This document shows, one piece after another, positions 54,714 to 64,000 of a stretch of DNA of 64,000 nt; the first letter of the stretch is position 1, and the number at the start of each line of letters is the position of its first letter. The position numbers and the translations under genes are program-made. Source of the DNA: Antedon bifida (taxonomy: Eukaryota > Echinodermata > Crinoidea > Comatulida > Antedonidae); the NCBI GenBank assembly GCA_963402885.1, contig OY727102.1:8122001-8186000 (forward strand). Direction: 5' to 3'. The notes beneath the pieces are model-generated. The model searched no databases and had not been told where the DNA came from. It saw only the letters and a program-made list of their open reading frames with translations.

Positions 54714-54959
54714 TTCAAGAATATTGTCATATGTTCCAATTTGAAAGAACTTTCAGTGTGTTCGTACTTTAAATCCGATGCTCTTAAATGTTCCTTTATC
54801 ATCTACAGTACATATAAGTGGGTGACAAACCTATAAACATCGCTTTCCTCTGTATTAACAAGAAAGCAACCCACAAAGACGATCTCGTCTTCTACAACAC
54901 ATTGTGTTATTTCTTGTCCATATTGATTAGAGCAACTTCTAATAATTGGGACTTCATCA

Positions 54960-55352
54960 TTAGTTGTTGTCATACGAGTCATCATCATTGTTAGACTCCA
55001 CTAAATCAGCATATGTTACGTCTTTTTATTTATATCCGTTCTCGTAAGAAACCTTCATTGTTTTCAGAAAAGGGTCATTTTCGATGACAAATCCCTGAAA
55101 CCGTTTCCCATCATACATAAATTTTACAGGGTCTGAATAACAAGATTTTTGGGCACAGTAATTTGAAACACTGTGCGTTTTTGAAATTCGCTTTCTCTTT
55201 CCCGTAACGAATGGTGTTGCCTGGCGAATATGTTTCTTAATTGAAATGAGTGTGTTATGCTTTGGCTGCCACCCAATATAATGAATACAAATCCCAGGTT
55301 CACTTATGGTATCCGTGCTAATATTAATAAACTTACACTTGTGTATATATGA
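54960..55352 (-). pseudogene. Terminal exon with a Tudor-like segment
   Basis: A good acceptor (CACTATTTATTACAG) at 55353 opens 131 codons ending at TAA 54960-54962. The peptide has SYIHKCKFINISTDTISEPG, HYIGWQPKHNTLISIKKHIR, SNYCAQKSCYSDPVKFMYDG and KRFQGFVIENDPFLKTMKVS, then an acidic end. The VKFMYDGKRFQGFVI...VSYENGY stretch has the look of a Tudor/Agenet barrel. One in-frame TAA follows ENGYK. No ATG in frame, as expected for a last exon. Family not recognised. Confidence 0.4.
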
Positions 55353-55803
55353 CTGTAATAAATAGTGGTTTGCTGTAATTTGTTTACACAGAGGAAAATT
55401 TAAACAAAGAATGAGGAAGCCTGTATGAATGAGAAAAAGCCGCCAACCGAGATTAGAACCTTCTGCTTAAGTTGGTATATTATTATTATTAGATCACTTG
55501 GCTTTCATGATGATTTTCATTTTTTTTACTATCATGCGATTTAGAATTTAAAAACAAATAGAAAAGTATGTACATTAATTTCATTTTCACATTCTTGAAA
55601 ATTAAAATAACCCTTATCATTTACAAATATCAAGGTGGAAAATTATATATTAAAGGTAAACAATAAAGACTGATATAAAACACTAAATATAACTTAAAAC
55701 TTAAATTAAAGTGATATTATCTGGTACTAATTATGTAAACCTGTACACGAATGACAATTCCTTATATTCACGCATTACCTAAGGAAAGACATACATCAAA
55801 ATG

Positions 55804-56042
55804 TTAAATTTTGGACAGTTTGAGGGGTAGAGGCAGTGAAAGGAAGAAGTGCGTTGGTGTAATAAGCATATTATAATTCTTGTTATCTAAGGAACGTATT
55901 TTATTATTTATGACGTATCTTAATACCGGACGCATATGCAATTCAGTGAATAAGTTGAAACCGGATTTTCGTTTTTTTGGGGCAGACTTCATTTTCTTTT
56001 TCGCTTCCGATGTAGCCCTTGGGCAGTTTGTCCGTGATGTTA
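55804..56042 (-). CDS. Exon-like basic stretch
   Basis: Open frame with SEAKKKMKSAPKKRKSGFNL, a strong basic patch, then ELHMRPVLRYVINNKIRSLD. It may be an internal part of the gene that includes 54960-55352 and 56222-56421. Not recognised. Confidence 0.2.
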
Positions 56043-56046
56043 ATGT

Positions 56047-56128
56047 TGTTATATGAAAAAACGCGTTGTATCACCTTATTTTATAATAATTATTATGAAA
56101 TAAGGTGATACAACATGTTTTTTCATGT
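56047..56128. other. Imperfect hairpin with 30 bp arms
   Basis: TGAAAAAACGCGTTGTATCA and onward to CCTTATTTTA is mirrored by TGAAATAAGGTGATACAACA and onward, around a TAATAATTATTA centre. Two or three mismatches. Looks like a tiny MITE or a stable hairpin. Confidence 0.7.
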
Positions 56129-56221
56129 TAATGCTTTTTTCGAGTATTTGTATGATCTTTACACGTATGGCATAATTAACTATTGTAGTCATTATTTATA
56201 GCTATAGTATGGCATACTAAC

Positions 56222-56421
56222 CTGTTGTACTGTTGGAGACTCGAATCTTGTGGTATTACCTGGATTGTAGACGATGCGAAAGAATTATTTTCCAAATCTT
56301 TTAATAATGTACCTCCTATAATATCCACACGTCTTTTGAAACATTCGGCAAGTGGCATAGCAATTCGTTGTGGTTCCACTTGTGTTGTTATTACTAAAAA
56401 GTGTGGTAAGGGAATACCCAT
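56222..56421 (-). CDS. Possible first exon, unrecognised
   Basis: ATG at 56421 (MGIPLPHFLVITTQVEPQRI), then LAECFKRRVDIIGGTLLKDL, to the donor CAACAG/GTTAGT at 56222. The coding-like composition and donor favour a real exon. Function unknown. Confidence 0.3.
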
Positions 56422-56778
56422 CTTTGGGAGAACTTTCGTTCAAAACCTGCCGCCATGTTTATCAACAATAGTTGACCATTTTTAAATGCCATTTTTTAAT
56501 TATAAATCTGACATAGCTATTTAATTATAAATCACATCATGCCCATTTTGACATATGGACCTTTCCAACAATGTATTATTAGCCAACAAATATTAATCTA
56601 TGTTTATAGATTTTGTGTATTTTTGCGATTAACCAACATATTTTTATTTTGTTACACGTTTCCATGGTAACAAAAACATATTTTCTATAAATTATTAATA
56701 TATCTGAAGAAATTATTAATTATTATTTAATTTGATTTGTAATTTTAAAACATAATTTGATTTAATGTACTGGTTTTT

Positions 56779-57090
56779 TTATACGAGGCCAAGAGGTTTT
56801 TGGACCAAGGAACCGTACACATTTTTTCTGAATCCTTCGATTCTAGAGGATTGTGCATTTGATATAGAGTTGAAAATAACAGAACAAAAATCTAACGAAA
56901 GTTGAATAAGACTCTGGTACAGAGTATGTTCCTTCATAGCTATTCCATCTGTTAAAATCACCAAGTATTATCAAAGTATGATAAGGATAGCTTTCATTTG
57001 CCTTATCCAGTGCTTCAAAAAAATGCGTTATTGATTCTCTGCCGGTGTTGGGAGGCCTGTAGTAGACAGCTGCGAGAATCTTCTAGTTTC
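56779..57090 (-). pseudogene. LINE scrap: endonuclease joined to RT tail
   Basis: 56950-57090 reads AAVYYRPPNTG and LIILGDFN, an endonuclease fragment with the GDFN box. 56779-56940 reads LYQSLIQLSLDFCSVIFNSI and SSRIEGFRKN, an RT tail like that of the LINE at 1254. Everything between these two domains is deleted. Confidence 0.6.
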
Positions 57091-57136
57091 TTGAGACCAA
57101 GATTTCAATCCAGATTGCAATTCGCTTTTTGGTGGG

Positions 57137-57320
57137 ATGTCGCAAAATAACTTTAATGCCTTACAAACAATACAAAATCGTGCAGCCCGATTGGTTTTTC
57201 AGGTATCTAGAGTACGTAGGAGTGCTTTTCCTTTGTTACGTCAACTAAATTGGTTATGTATAGCTAACAGAGTTAGATACAAGATCCTAGTTCAAGTTTT
57301 CAGGAATTTTGTTTACTTGA
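57137..57320 (+). pseudogene. LINE RT tail on the plus strand
   Basis: The frame reads LQTIQNRAARLVFQVSRVRR, then FPLLRQLNWLCIANRVRYKI, the conserved end of LINE ORF2 (NRAARL, PLL..L.WL...R..YKI). Homology ends near 57310, about 30 bases before the start of the next LINE's ORF1. Confidence 0.65.
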
Positions 57321-57345
57321 TTCCAGTGTTTTATTTGCCCGCAAC

Positions 57346-58110
57346 ATGGGCGGTGGTAAGCCAAAAGGAGGACAGAGGGACGCTTCGTCTGCAGCCAGGC
57401 CACGTCGTAACCAAAAAGAGGCTGAATGAAAAGACATCCCTTGCCTTGAAGATAAGTTAGATAAGTCCAATTGCGACATAGACTCTAAGGAAATCGCTGG
57501 CATTATCCAATCTGAATTGAAACTCTTATTTGATGGCAAATCGGACATATTGGATAACTTAGCGAAACAAATAACATCGATGATCAAGGACCAACTGGCT
57601 GAGCATATTATGCAAATTGTTAGTAAAGCCGCTATGGATGCTCTTAGTCTTAGATTTGAACTTGACAAGTCGAATGATCGCATGAAGAAAATGGAACAGG
57701 AAATCGAGGACATTAGGGAATCACTGGATGAAAGTGAACAATATTCCAGGAGGAACTGTTTGGTGATACACGGACTGGAGGAGAAAGTAGGTGAGAATAC
57801 TGATAATATTGTTACACAATTATTTAGTTCTAAGATGAACCTTACGGTGAATCATAATGACATTGATAGGAGTCACAGACTAGGCCCCAAGAAACCAAGT
57901 AACGGCAAGCCCCGGGGAGTTATTGTGAAGTTTGCTCAATACAATAAAAGAAATGAAGTTTATAAAGCAAAAAGAACACTGAAAGGTACCGATACCTTTA
58001 TACACGAGAACCTAACAATGAAAAGGATGAAATTGTTAAGAACCATCAAAACCCAGCATAATTCCGCCTTGACTGAGTCTGGACCGAAGATGGACGCATA
58101 CATGTACTAA
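57346..58110 (+). pseudogene. placeholder Confidence 0.
57346..58110 (+). pseudogene. LINE ORF1 protein
   Basis: Nucleic-acid-binding ORF1 protein of a LINE. ATG at 57346 (MGGGKPKGGQRDASSAARPR, basic), an in-frame TGA at 57427-57429, then open to 58110. A coiled coil spans about 57600-57730 (RMKKMEQEIEDIRESLDESE). The following RRM-like domain has EQYSRRNCLVIHGLEE, IDRSHRLG, GKPRGVIVKFAQYNKR and TDTFIHENLT, the standard order in CR1/L1-type ORF1 proteins. Apart from the early stop it is full length. Its position about 30 bases after another LINE's tail leaves almost no room for its own 5' UTR. Confidence 0.8.
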
Positions 58111-58431
58111 CTAAGAATAATAAGAAAATTGTCATAACAAAATTTTCCGATCTCAACAAACTGCATTCCACCTAATTTACCGTGTGGTATTACATTAAAT
58201 GTGAAATTGAGATTTCTTGTTTTTGAAACCAGAATTTTAACTATTGTATACATTATAGACTGCAATAATTGTTTGGTGTGTGTGCTTTATTGTGATTCTT
58301 TATATTGTAAATTGTGTTTTTTTATTATTGTATTGCTAACCTGCCGGTTTTTAGTCATTTAGTTAAACGCCATTTTGCTTAACAGCTTTGGTGAATTGAT
58401 TGTATTTTGTTCTTTTTTCCAATACTACTTT

Positions 58432-59148
58432 ATGAGCACGACTCAATATGAAAATAAATCGAGTCCTACACATTCCATAGATTGCTTTGAAAGTGACGAG
58501 GCTGGTTTATGCAAATATTTCACTCCAACATAACTAAATGAGCTACAGGCGCAAATTGATAACAATGGTATCTTTACAACGTTACACATGAATGCACGTA
58601 GTCTTCCAAAACACTTTGACGAAATTAGCATTCTGATAGATACCATAGGTCGTGCGTTTGATGTACCTGGTTTCTCGGAAACCTGGATAAATAAGAACAC
58701 GCCAATTGACTTATTAAATATCAATGGATACAATATGTACACTTGTAATAGAGAAGGTAGAGTCGGTGGTGGAGTTTGTCTATATTTAAAAGAACAAATC
58801 AACACCGTAACACATGATGATTTTGTATTTAATGATAACTCCATTGATTCACTATTTCTAGAAATAATAAACACAAACGGCAAAAATACTATTGTAGGTA
58901 TGTTGTATCGACCACCAAATTCAAACATCAACTCATTTAACTCTGATCTGGAAGAAATCTTACATAAACTTAATCGCGAAAACAAAAACTGCTATATCTT
59001 TGGAGATTTTAATCAAGACTTATTAAAATATGACATTCTTGGTCTTTTCGACGTTGCTGGGACACATGGACATGAAGTTTTGCTAAGCTACATAGTACTA
59101 GTAAATGAAAACAAAGTTAGAAATACTCTGAATATCAAATGCATTTAA
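58432..59148 (+). pseudogene. LINE ORF2 endonuclease domain
   Basis: Start at ATG 58432 (MSTTQYENKSSPTHSIDCFE), a TAA at 58534-58536, then open to 59148. AP-type endonuclease blocks: LHMNARSLPKHFDEIS (N-terminal Asn), SETWIN (Glu), VGGGVCLYL, MLYRPPNSN and YIFGDFNQDL (Asp/Asn). It leads in other frames to linker sequence until 59755 (KLMYKRDYVK, ISKAKHEYYDTVRL). The terminal SDH box is absent, so the nuclease itself is deleted near 59045, where DILGLFD runs into linker. RT absent. Confidence 0.75.
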
Positions 59149-59758
59149 TATCATATGAGTCACATAACGTATAAGAAACAGAGCTCAAATACTTCAATAA
59201 ATGATTGCTCCAAAAAAATGCACGACCATAAAAATGTGACTTTTAGGAATTATACAGGTTTAGTGAAGAACGTTGTTTAAATGATATAATTATTAACAAT
59301 ATTCTAAATAGCATTGATGACGGTAGTAATACAAATATTGCATGGATTAGTTGGCGTAATGAATTCATAAAAATCTGTAATACCCATACCCCAATAAAAT
59401 CATGCAGAGTTAAACACACACACAGATGTTCACCCTGGACGACCCCTGTTATTCAGAAATTAATGTACAAACGAGATTATGTCAAATAAAAAATTAAACT
59501 GGTAAATCTGGACCTAAAAAATTAATTTAAGCAACTACAAAATGTCTTTACAAATACTATTAGCAAGGCAAAGCATGAATATTACGATACAGTTCGTCTT
59601 AACTATAAAAATAATCATAAGAAATTATGGAATGAGAGAAATCAAGTAACTGGAAGGGGTAAGAAGAATTTGAATAGTACAATTAATGTTGAGAAATGCA
59701 ATAAATATTTAACTGATATAGGAACAAACATGGGCGATTCTGTTAATAGGAATGGTGG

Positions 59759-60495
59759 GTAATTAAGAAGAGGTGGACGCCATCTTGGCCTTTTTGGCTT
59801 GTGATGGGAATTCTTTTCGTACTCCACCTCGGTTACATTCAGTTGGTTGAGTATAGATTTGGCGTCAGCATTCAGAGCATTAAATGATGTTTTGCTGAAG
59901 CGTTTGGATGTGCCTGTATGCTTCAGCTCGCCGAAGCCTAATGCAGCAACTTGTTCCAAGAATATGATTGCATTTGATGTCGAATACATTGTCCTAGGCC
60001 TTTTCTTACTAGGTGTATCCTCTTCGTGGTGAAGTTCCTGTTCACAGTGTTTTGCTGGTGGAATTAGATGCTGGCCAGCTATCCATGATGCTGTGTACTC
60101 AGTTTCAGGACAAAGCTTTGTGAGTAGCTTCGCCAGTTTGCCTGGATATTTATTGACAATGTTTCCAAAGAGATTGTCCTGCATATTCCTCTCTATGGAA
60201 TTTGTAGTAGGGGTTGGCATAATAGCGAATTTCTTTGCCATACAGTATTCAACTGTTGCTATGGCATGTTTCATGGTTTTGTCAGTTATTGTTGTCAGGT
60301 TAGTAAAAGCCTTCCCGGTTGTTGTTTGGGTTAACTGACTTAGCCATAGGCGTTCGGGCATGGGTGTCAGTTGGGTGTCTATGTCTTGGGGCATTGACCA
60401 CGCATTGAAGATGGCTTGATAAATCATTGCGAGGCGCGCAACTTGCCCTTGTGCTTTAGCCAGAACTCCCTTGTGGTCATCTGCCATTGTCATCT
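59759..60495 (-). CDS. DUF3987-like exon (C-terminal part)
   Basis: A good acceptor (TTTTGTTAAACCTGCAG) at about 60496 opens an intact frame: MTMADDHKGVLAKAQGQVAR, LAMIYQAIFNAW, ITDKTMKHAIATVEYCMAKK, then a linker with PSKKRPRTMY and RPRWRPPLLN. The 'lAKaxGQxaRLAxi' block followed by 'ItxxtxxxAixxxxY' matches the C-terminal region of DUF3987 proteins, which in mobile elements carry an N-terminal primase/helicase-like part. That part would lie to the right but is not readable. The open frame continues to 59642 through antisense LINE sequence, so the true C-terminus is lost or lies near 59759. Confidence 0.45.
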
Positions 60496-61440
60496 GCAGG
60501 TTTAACAAAATATAAATGTTATTTAAAAATACCGGCGTGAAGTTGGTTACTTATTCCAAATACACTACTGCCAGTTTACAACTTATTTTAATTCTAACAT
60601 GTCACAATACATACACCATCATCATCATCACCAATTAACAAGCAAAAAAAAAAGTTTCTAAGGGTGAATGTTACAGATGTTCCCCAAACTGCTGAGTTCC
60701 TACAGCCCACTCATTTTCGAAGTTGGCAAAGGAATTTGTAATAGTATTTTTGGGCTGATTGCTGGTTTTTCCCCTTGGTATGCCCAGTTTCCAGTTGATC
60801 CCTAGTGTAACATAAACATTTTCAACAAATGTCAATTTGGAGAAGCAGGATCTACAGTATAATGGACAAACATTACCAGTCGAAGCCTGGCTAAGCGTTA
60901 TGTTTAAGGTTTGGTGCTTAAGGCAGAACCTTGTTTGTTTTTAATTATCTTATCCTTGGGGTACGTCGTAAAATATTTAAGATTGACAACTGAGGCGGGT
61001 CTTGGTTGGGAATAATGTAGCAGTACATCCAATCATAAACATGCGGTGACTTGGTTCTTTCGACTTTAAAATGAAGTGCATACTATTTAACTTTAGAAAA
61101 TTTAGGCTTATACATTTTTTATTACAAATATCGCGTTGAAAGTAATTTAATCCAACAATTGTTATTCAAGTGTAGGCTTGTACGGTGCTCATACACTTTA
61201 ATAACATGGGTGTTCGAAAAACCCTTGAACCAGTATGTTATTTTGTTTTTTTACGCTTTGCTGGTCCTGACATTTGTCACCTCTGCAAAATCATGTAAAA
61301 GTATAAATGCTCGATGATACTCTTGATAAAACAAGCTGTATTTTCGTATGCCTATAGCATAGTAGTTTACGATACAGTATTGTTTTAATTGTTAATTTTA
61401 TAACATATTTAATTCGGTCTTTATAATTTGCTAAAACACG
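60496..61440. other. Flank with one possible exon
   Basis: About 60680-60805 on the minus strand follows an acceptor-like TTACACTAG and reads INWKLGIPRGKTSNQPKNTI; it could be another exon of the neighbouring gene. Nothing else is interpretable. Confidence 0.25.
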
Positions 61441-61445
61441 CGCAG

Positions 61446-62909
61446 TGTTACAACCGCTAATGTAGAAAACGCCAGCTAATGTCGAAACAACCGTTAATGT
61501 AGAACAATCCACCGCTTATGTAGTAAAACCTCCAGCTTATGTAGAAACACCAACAGCTTATGTAGTAAATAAAAATCAACACCAGCTAATGTAGAAACAG
61601 TCAACAGCTTATGTAGTAACGAAAATTGTCTCCCAGCTTATGTAGTTACTATCGCCAGCTAATGTAGAAAATGTTATATATTTTACAAAAATGTCTATAA
61701 TTCATGTGCAAGCATCGATCTTTACTTAGCTATCAGTCTTTCCACCTCTCGTAAGCGACCACCTCTCTTAACGACCACCTCTTTTAAGGGACCACGACCT
61801 CTTTCTCTCTATTAAAGGACCGCTTCTCATAATCGACTATCTCCCGTCACAACGACCTCTGGTAAGTGACCACCTCTATTGAACGTCCACCGTTTCTATT
61901 ATTAAGGGACCACTGCTTATAATAGACCACCTCTCGTAAGTGATCACCTCCTCTCATAAGGAACCGCTTTTCATAATCGACCACCTCTCGTAAGCGACCA
62001 CCTCTCTTAACGACCACACCTCTCGTAAGTGACCACCTCTTTTAAGGGACCACAACCTCTTTCTCTCTATTAAAGAACCGCTTCTCATAATCGACTATCT
62101 CCCGTCACAACGACCTCTGGTAAGTGACCACCTCTATTGAACGACCACCGTCTCTTTTAAGGGACCATTTATCATAATCGACCGCCTCTCGGAAGTGGTC
62201 AATGATAAGAAGCGGTCCCTTTCGAGAGATCATTGTGATGGAAGTTGGTCGATTATGAGAAGCAGTCCCTTAATAGAGGTGGTGGTCCTTTAAAAGAGGT
62301 CGTCACTTACGAGAGGTGGGGTCGTTAAGAGAGGTGGTCCTTTGAAAGAGTCGTCACTGACGATTATGAGAAGCGGTCCTTTAATAGAGAGAAAGAGGTC
62401 GTGGTCCCTTAAAATAAGTGGTCATTTACGAGAGGTGTGGTCCTTAAGAGAGGTGGTCGCTTACGAGAGGTGGTGGATTATGAGAAGTGGTCCCTTATGA
62501 GAGGAGGTGATCCCTTACGAGAGGTGGTCGATTATGAGAAGCGGTCCCTTAACAGAGATGGTTGCTTACGATGTGTGGTCGTTTTAGAAAGTTGGTTGCT
62601 TACGAGAGGTGGAAAGACTGATAGCTAAGTAAAGATCGATGCATTTGCACATAAATGAGACATTTTTGTAAAATATATAACATTTTCTACATTAGCTGGC
62701 GATAGTAACTACATAAGCTGGGAGGCAATTTTCGTTACTACATAAGCTGTTGACTGTTTCTACATTAGCTGGTGTTGATTTTTTATTTACTACATAAGCT
62801 GTTGGTGTTTCTACATAAGCTGGAGGTTTTACTACATAAGCGGTGGGTTGTTCTACATTAACGGTTGTTTCGACATTAGCTGGCGTTTTCTACATTAACG
62901 GTTGTAACA
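61446..62909. mobile_element. 1.46 kb foldback palindrome of two repeated words
   Basis: The left end TGTTACAACCG is mirrored at the right end CGGTTGTAACA, and the two halves are reverse complements of each other almost throughout. CGCAG flanks both sides (61441-61445 and 62910-62914), a 5 bp target duplication. The outer 240 bp of each arm repeats AGCTTATGTAG / AGCTAATGTAG about ten times. The inner part repeats GACCACCTCTCGTAAG-like units, themselves arranged in a larger period of about 239 bp. No open frame fits. The centre is near 62190. Confidence 0.85.
61742..62200. repeat. GACCACCTC tandem core of the left arm
   Basis: Variants of GACCACCTCT(C/T)(G/T)TAAG follow each other every 16-20 bases. 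CCACCTCTCGTAAGCGACC recurs at 61742 and 61981, so a block of about 239 bp was duplicated within the arm. Confidence 0.8.
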
Positions 62910-63475
62910 CGCAGTACAGTGATGACGGCGATTAATTCGCATGTTTATACATTAGGAGCTTTTCTCTCAAACCTTGGAATTCCATGACACGAAACCTGGG
63001 GTCATGTATTCTCTACATTTAGCTTGTTCTGTATTTTTTCTCGAAATGAGTATGTACTAACTCCAAAGGAATTACTATAAGGCATGAATTACTTGTTTTT
63101 TTAGCTAAACAATAAAGAAACAATAATAACAATGACACATTTTTTTTTTTAAACGGAACGGGGACGGATTACGTCACTACACAAATAATGTGTGTACAAA
63201 AGGACAGCTGAGCTTTACGATACCTAAACTAGCGTCAAGTAAAAGTTTACTTGACGCACATGTATAAATGCTAAGTATATTAGCAATGTCCAAAACACAG
63301 TAAAGTAAAAATATTTGCAGAGAATTAAAAGGTAAAATATGTACATTAGGTGGTAAAGATCATCGATACTACAGTTTTGGATTGGGAATGGATTACGTCG
63401 ATTGGAATAGTCGCATTACGGATGTAAGGCTAACACGACTATCATGGCTTACGAATGTGGCTTCCCATATCTTCT
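62910..63475. other. Flank of the foldback element
   Basis: Apart from the hairpin at 63232-63257 I see nothing interpretable. Confidence 0.35.
63232..63257. other. Perfect hairpin, 12 bp arms
   Basis: GCGTCAAGTAAA, a two-base loop AG, then TTTACTTGACGC. No T-run follows; not a terminator in this context. Confidence 0.6.
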
Positions 63476-63637
63476 TCAGACTATAGTACCCTTTGATTGT
63501 GAGTGTTGATGCACTGAGTGACAAACAAAGCCGAACGAATACACATCTGTAGAGTGAGATGGGGGAAGTATATCCTCTGGGGCAATCCATGGATAATTTT
63601 GTTTCCATTTCTGGACATCAGTCTGTATTTCTGCCAT
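63476..63637 (-). pseudogene. Protein-kinase homology scrap
   Basis: The frame from ATG 63637 to TGA 63476-63478 reads MAEIQTDVQKWKQNYPWIAP, then EDILPPSHSTDVYSFGFVCH. WIAPE followed by TDVYSFG is the kinase subdomain VIII-IX pattern (activation-loop end and the Asp that anchors the catalytic loop), in the tyrosine-kinase-like form. Upstream in this frame are stops, although an acceptor-like TTTGTACAG lies near 63665. Two longer frames that overlap it (63393-63608 and 63481-63678) are shadows. Probably a decayed exon or a captured fragment. Confidence 0.35.
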
Positions 63638-64000
63638 CGAGGTTTGTCAGCAAATGTAGATTTACCTGTACAAAGCACAATAAAAAATGTTATTTAATAT
63701 AGAATTATCAGAAATAAAATAAGAACACATGCTTACTCCGAATATATCCGTGCTATATAGTACTACAGAAATATGGAAATAAATTAATTGGGACAATTTT
63801 TTGGGCCAATAATTTGATTATAACAATTGCGACATAAGATGCAAGTGATGCGATCCTTTAGCTATTTGCCTCATCATATCTCTCCAAGGTAAACCTAAAA
63901 TTGCATGATGATGATATTGACATCATTGTTATAAAAATTATGTTTATACCAACATGATCCTTATAATACCATATTTGTATCGTCGTAAACATACTATACT
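63638..64000. other. Right edge of the window
   Basis: I see no gene or repeat here. Confidence 0.4.

Larger units (their letters stand above)
57346..59755 (+). mobile_element. LINE with ORF1 and endonuclease, lacking RT
   Basis: Plus-strand LINE that begins close to its ORF1 start and ends in the linker before the RT, at about 59755. LINE copies normally lose their 5' end, so loss of the 3' half points to a later deletion or insertion. The DUF3987-like gene on the opposite strand begins at once after the break. Confidence 0.75.

Noticed and set aside
57300..57713. 137-codon minus-strand frame
   Set aside because: Antisense shadow of LINE ORF1.
57346..58110. A duplicate, empty entry for LINE ORF1 labelled 'placeholder' in the feature list
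   Set aside because: It is a drafting slip with confidence 0 and should be ignored; the full ORF1 entry follows it.
58443..58985. 180-codon minus-strand frame
   Set aside because: Antisense shadow of the LINE endonuclease.
62437..62628. Plus-strand 63-codon frame with repeated peptide
   Set aside because: Read-through of the foldback's simple repeat.
61446..62909. CRISPR or satellite array in the AGCTTATGTAG / GACCACCTC region
   Set aside because: Mirrored arms and a 5 bp target duplication show a foldback element.

Overview
The window looks like nuclear DNA of an AT-rich animal genome, most likely a marine invertebrate. The scattered AGGCCTAT-type words and the mix of Mag-like Ty3/Gypsy, Rex1/L2-like LINEs, P-like, hAT and En/Spm-like transposons fit an echinoderm or another invertebrate deuterostome. 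That is a low-confidence guess from word usage and element families. I recognise no ordinary host housekeeping gene and no rRNA or tRNA gene. Nearly everything that can be called is a mobile element or a gene of a multi-copy family usually carried by one. Most is on the minus strand, broken by frameshifts and stops, and several genes have readable splice sites.

Layout. 1-4.6 kb: two decayed LINE copies. 7.4-10.4 kb: small retroelement fragments and a Ty3/Gypsy gag with its LTR edge. 10.5-11.8 kb: a decayed P-element/THAP9-like transposase. 11.8-14.1 kb: a well-bounded DNA transposon with 240 bp terminal inverted repeats that encloses an orphan gene. 16.6-20 kb: an L1/Tx1-type fragment and the tail of an old LTR retroelement. 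20.2-21.7 kb: an unrecognised spliced gene whose splice acceptor lies in a 171 bp triplication. 22.4-27.9 kb: three minus-strand multi-copy genes, namely a coiled-coil protein, a DDE-transposase-like spliced gene, and a protein with a tegument-protease-like domain, 34-residue acidic repeats and an OTU domain.

29.07-41.96 kb is the clearest story: an En/Spm-like element with AACGTT-rich ends (transposase plus DUF4806-type gene) that has taken three later insertions. These are a 1.1 kb foldback element, a very young 4.8 kb Mag-like Gypsy element whose integrase lacks its first catalytic Asp, and a 3.5 kb non-autonomous LTR element that carries only a novel 168-residue ORF and splits the transposase gene. 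The whole composite truncates a hAT transposase exon at 41965, and that exon seems to belong to a spliced gene with an OTU domain at its 5' end (41.96-44.23 kb).

44.4-47 kb: unrecognised broken genes. 47-49.7 kb: LINE fragments and a 129 bp palindromic MITE. 50.2-53.9 kb: a TTF-type zinc-finger exon, a second En/Spm-like transposase with an internal deletion, a short copy of the AACGTT terminus, and a Myb/SANT-like gene that ends exactly where that terminus begins. 54-57 kb: unrecognised exons. 57.1-59.8 kb: plus-strand LINE with ORF1 and endonuclease but no RT. 59.8-60.5 kb: a DUF3987-like exon. 61.4-62.9 kb: a 1.46 kb foldback palindrome built from two simple words and flanked by a 5 bp target duplication. 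63.5 kb: a scrap of protein-kinase homology.

All family names come from reading motifs by eye, without database searches. Coordinates of broken genes are approximate.
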